A stretch of DNA of 18,702 bases from Saccoglossus kowalevskii. Lineage: Eukaryota > Hemichordata > Enteropneusta > Harrimaniidae. The translations under genes and the position numbers were made by a program. Below, in pieces: positions 16,900 through 18,702 of this stretch. Each line of letters begins with the position of its first letter. Within the stretch, counting starts at the first letter, position 1. The stretch lies in assembly GCF_000003605.2 (NCBI RefSeq), contig NW_003129874.1:167653-186354 (forward strand), given 5' to 3'. Below the pieces are notes generated by a model that saw nothing but the letters and a program-made list of their open reading frames with translations, did no database searches and was not told the origin of the DNA.

Positions 16900-17862
16900 T
16901 TTTAGGTCTCGTTCTGATGCCTGCAAATATCGCACAGTATCCTTACTAACTTTGCTCTTTCAGACACCACGTCATTTTGGACGAATGTCCGGTATACCAC
17001 ATGGCTTTATTCTCAGCTGGGGCTCCTACTTTTTATTATGTTCATACGCGTGATAACGTAAGCTCGTCGCAGTGTTCTATATATGCTGACGATGCAAAAC
17101 TAATCAGAAATATGATCAACAATTGTCACCGTTTCACTCTCCATAGTGCATGAGTGGTGTAAAACGTGTCTTTCAGAGTTATATCAAAAGAAATTTAATA
17201 TTATAAACTTCACTAATATTGATGGCGTTATAACTAAACGCCGCGGCGTTTCCCAATTAAGAATTCCGGGTCATTCTCACAACCTATAATAACCCATATT
17301 ATTATTGCATCAAAAGCGTTTGGAATGCTTGGCTCGATCAAACGGGACATACAGACAATTCAAAAGTTCCGCCTGTCTAATTAGTTTGTTTCAGTCGCAC
17401 GACAGAAGCCAACTGGATTATTGTTCCCAAATTTGGTCGCCGCATCAGATCATTATGATCACGAAGATCGAACGGGTCCAAAAGAAATTTATATGCAGTC
17501 ATTTTAATCTTACAACACTAGTCTCGGAGAAAACTTCTTGACGCCGTTTTTATCTGTAAATTTCTTAATAACAATTTTTATTCTTCTTACATTATTTCCA
17601 AAATTAATTTTCATGCGCCATCACGTCATCTTTTAAAACCACCTCGCTATTGTACAAATTTACGGAAATATTTTTTTATCCCTCTGTACCACGACTATTT
17701 AACAACATTTACAACTCTGATAATGTAGATATTTTTAGTAGTTTACCATTTTATAGGAGGTGTGCTTTATTTATTTCATATATTATTGTTGTTTTTGTTG
17801 TTTATACATTGTATTTTTTCGAGTGCCGTATTTAAGAAAACTTGAATAAATCAATAAAGTTC
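16900..17862 (+). pseudogene. Decayed non-LTR retrotransposon (LINE) reverse transcriptase fragment
   Basis: Plus-strand pieces of a LINE reverse transcriptase appear in shifting frames. SGIPHGF around 16987-17007 corresponds to the SGIPQGS motif, followed by a shifted LLLFIMFI. The catalytic YADD with AKL is at 17082-17099. The thumb-region signature LDYCSQIWSP, then KIERVQKKFI, lies in 17305-17541. Several frameshifts and stops separate them, so the copy is dead. The downstream tail has T-rich sequence and ends with AATAAATCAATAAAG near 17845-17859, a plausible 3' end. The 5' part (endonuclease) is missing, as expected for 5'-truncated insertion. The pattern is like Jockey/CR1-type elements, but the clade is not determined. 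Confidence 0.75.
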
Positions 17863-18702
17863 AATTTGACGTGTTAGAAGGGTCATGGTAATTTCAGGCC
17901 ACAATTTCATCATCCGATTGTATTAGATTCCATAATTTTTCAGTAAGACTGCAACCCCATCAATATTACACATGGATTCCTTGGAACCAGCCCAAGCTGA
18001 AGGGTTGCTTGCAAAGAAGACTGAAATGGGAATTATAGGAACAAACGTATAAACATGAAACACGAGATTCGAACTCGCCACACAACTGCATGAAGACACG
18101 CTCCATTACACTGAAAAAATACCCTCCCTCTATCCACTGATTTCCAACATTTACATTCTTCGCTAGAATTTCTAGATGTATAGTTTTTGGTAGGTTAATT
18201 GAGACTTGGATATTTCAGTGAATGCAGATAAGCAGAGTGCATATTCGGTCAACTTGCCCACCACGGCTTTCATTTTGCCATCAAACAATAAATAAGGATG
18301 CTCAGACCAATTGACATGCATGATGTGATCTGTCCTTAATTATTCTCTCAGTTCAAACAAAACACAACAACAGTTTTGGCGGATAATTAATTTCGTTTTA
18401 TTCACTAACGAAACAATGAGTTTTGCTGATCATGTTCGCCAGCCAACAAGACAAAAAGGCAGAATCACAAAACTGAAAATAACATCAAGATGCAATAAAA
18501 ACTAACAAAACTAGCAAGAAAATCACGAAACCGAAAGAATCATTCGATGCACGCGAAAAAAAGGCTAATAAAGAAAAATAACGATTCGAGAAAAAGCAAA
18601 TAAAATTTAAAAAAAATAAAATAAAATAAAACATTCACTTGCGAAAAAGCCCACCTCGGACAACAAGCAATGAAAAGGGTGGGTGGGTGGGGAAATCGAA
18701 AA
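17863..18702. other. Gene-less right edge
   Basis: No exon was recognised. It includes a tRNA-like relic near 18060-18125 and an A-rich stretch from about 18480 with AAAATAAAATAAAATAAA near 18609-18630. A GGGTGGGTGGGTGGGG run near 18677-18692 has four G-tracts and could form a G-quadruplex on the plus strand. Confidence 0.5.
18056..18125 (-). repeat. tRNA-like relic (possible SINE head)
   Basis: The minus strand has CGAGTTCGAATCTCG (within 18063-18078), a T-arm-like hairpin with loop TTCGAAT that also matches a pol III B box. About 25-30 nt upstream of it is AGTGTAATGG (18103-18112), which resembles an A box. The acceptor and anticodon stems do not pair well, so this is not an intact tRNA gene. 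A tRNA-derived SINE fragment is the likeliest reading. Confidence 0.25.

Overview
The window is animal nuclear DNA. It is AT-rich, has spliced genes with GT-AG introns, microsatellites and minisatellites, MITE-like elements and the fossil of a non-LTR retrotransposon. The species cannot be fixed from the sequence. The sulfatase family seen here and the repeat landscape fit an invertebrate such as a hemichordate, cephalochordate or mollusc.

The core is a head-to-tail pair of paralogous, membrane-anchored sulfatases of the steryl-sulfatase / ARSD-ARSE-ARSF-ARSH group, both on the minus strand. Gene B (14767 to 10255, 580 codons) lies upstream in the direction of transcription. Gene A (7985 to 4150, 576 codons) lies downstream. 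About 2.3 kb separates the two coding regions. I assembled both by hand from reading frame, splice signals and family motifs. Each has five coding exons, four introns at equivalent positions and no internal stop. All four introns are phase 1 and each splits a glycine codon. Both proteins keep the signal peptide, the metal-binding DD pair, the formylglycine cysteine in CTPSR, the KWH motif, the two-helix membrane hairpin, the SDHGG motif and the GGK lysine. They should therefore be active ER-type sulfatases acting on the lumenal side of the membrane. They differ in ways that suggest functional divergence: gene B has lost exactly one disulfide pair at its C-terminus, a conserved glycosylation sequon and the Trp before EGG.

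Layout from left to right. 1-475: AT-rich tandem repeat cut by the window edge. 1020-2084: two weak candidate exons of an unidentified minus-strand gene, one slightly reminiscent of a receptor L domain. 2525-3514: 990-bp foldback MITE with TIRs of about 225 bp and TA target duplication. 3880-4010: dispersed repeat whose second copy lies in intron 1 of gene B. 4150-7985: gene A, with a 32-bp minisatellite and GAAT and AAT microsatellites in its introns. 8010-8480: 178-bp-period tandem repeat just upstream of gene A. 8480-10254: intergenic, two poly(C) runs, possible 5' noncoding exon of gene A. 10255-14767: gene B. 14790-15290: putative gene B promoter region with three CACGTG boxes, CRE-like sites and a perfect palindrome. 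15290-18702: repeat-rich sequence with a short MITE, a decayed plus-strand LINE reverse transcriptase and a tRNA-like relic. No RNA gene, CRISPR array or prokaryotic feature was found.
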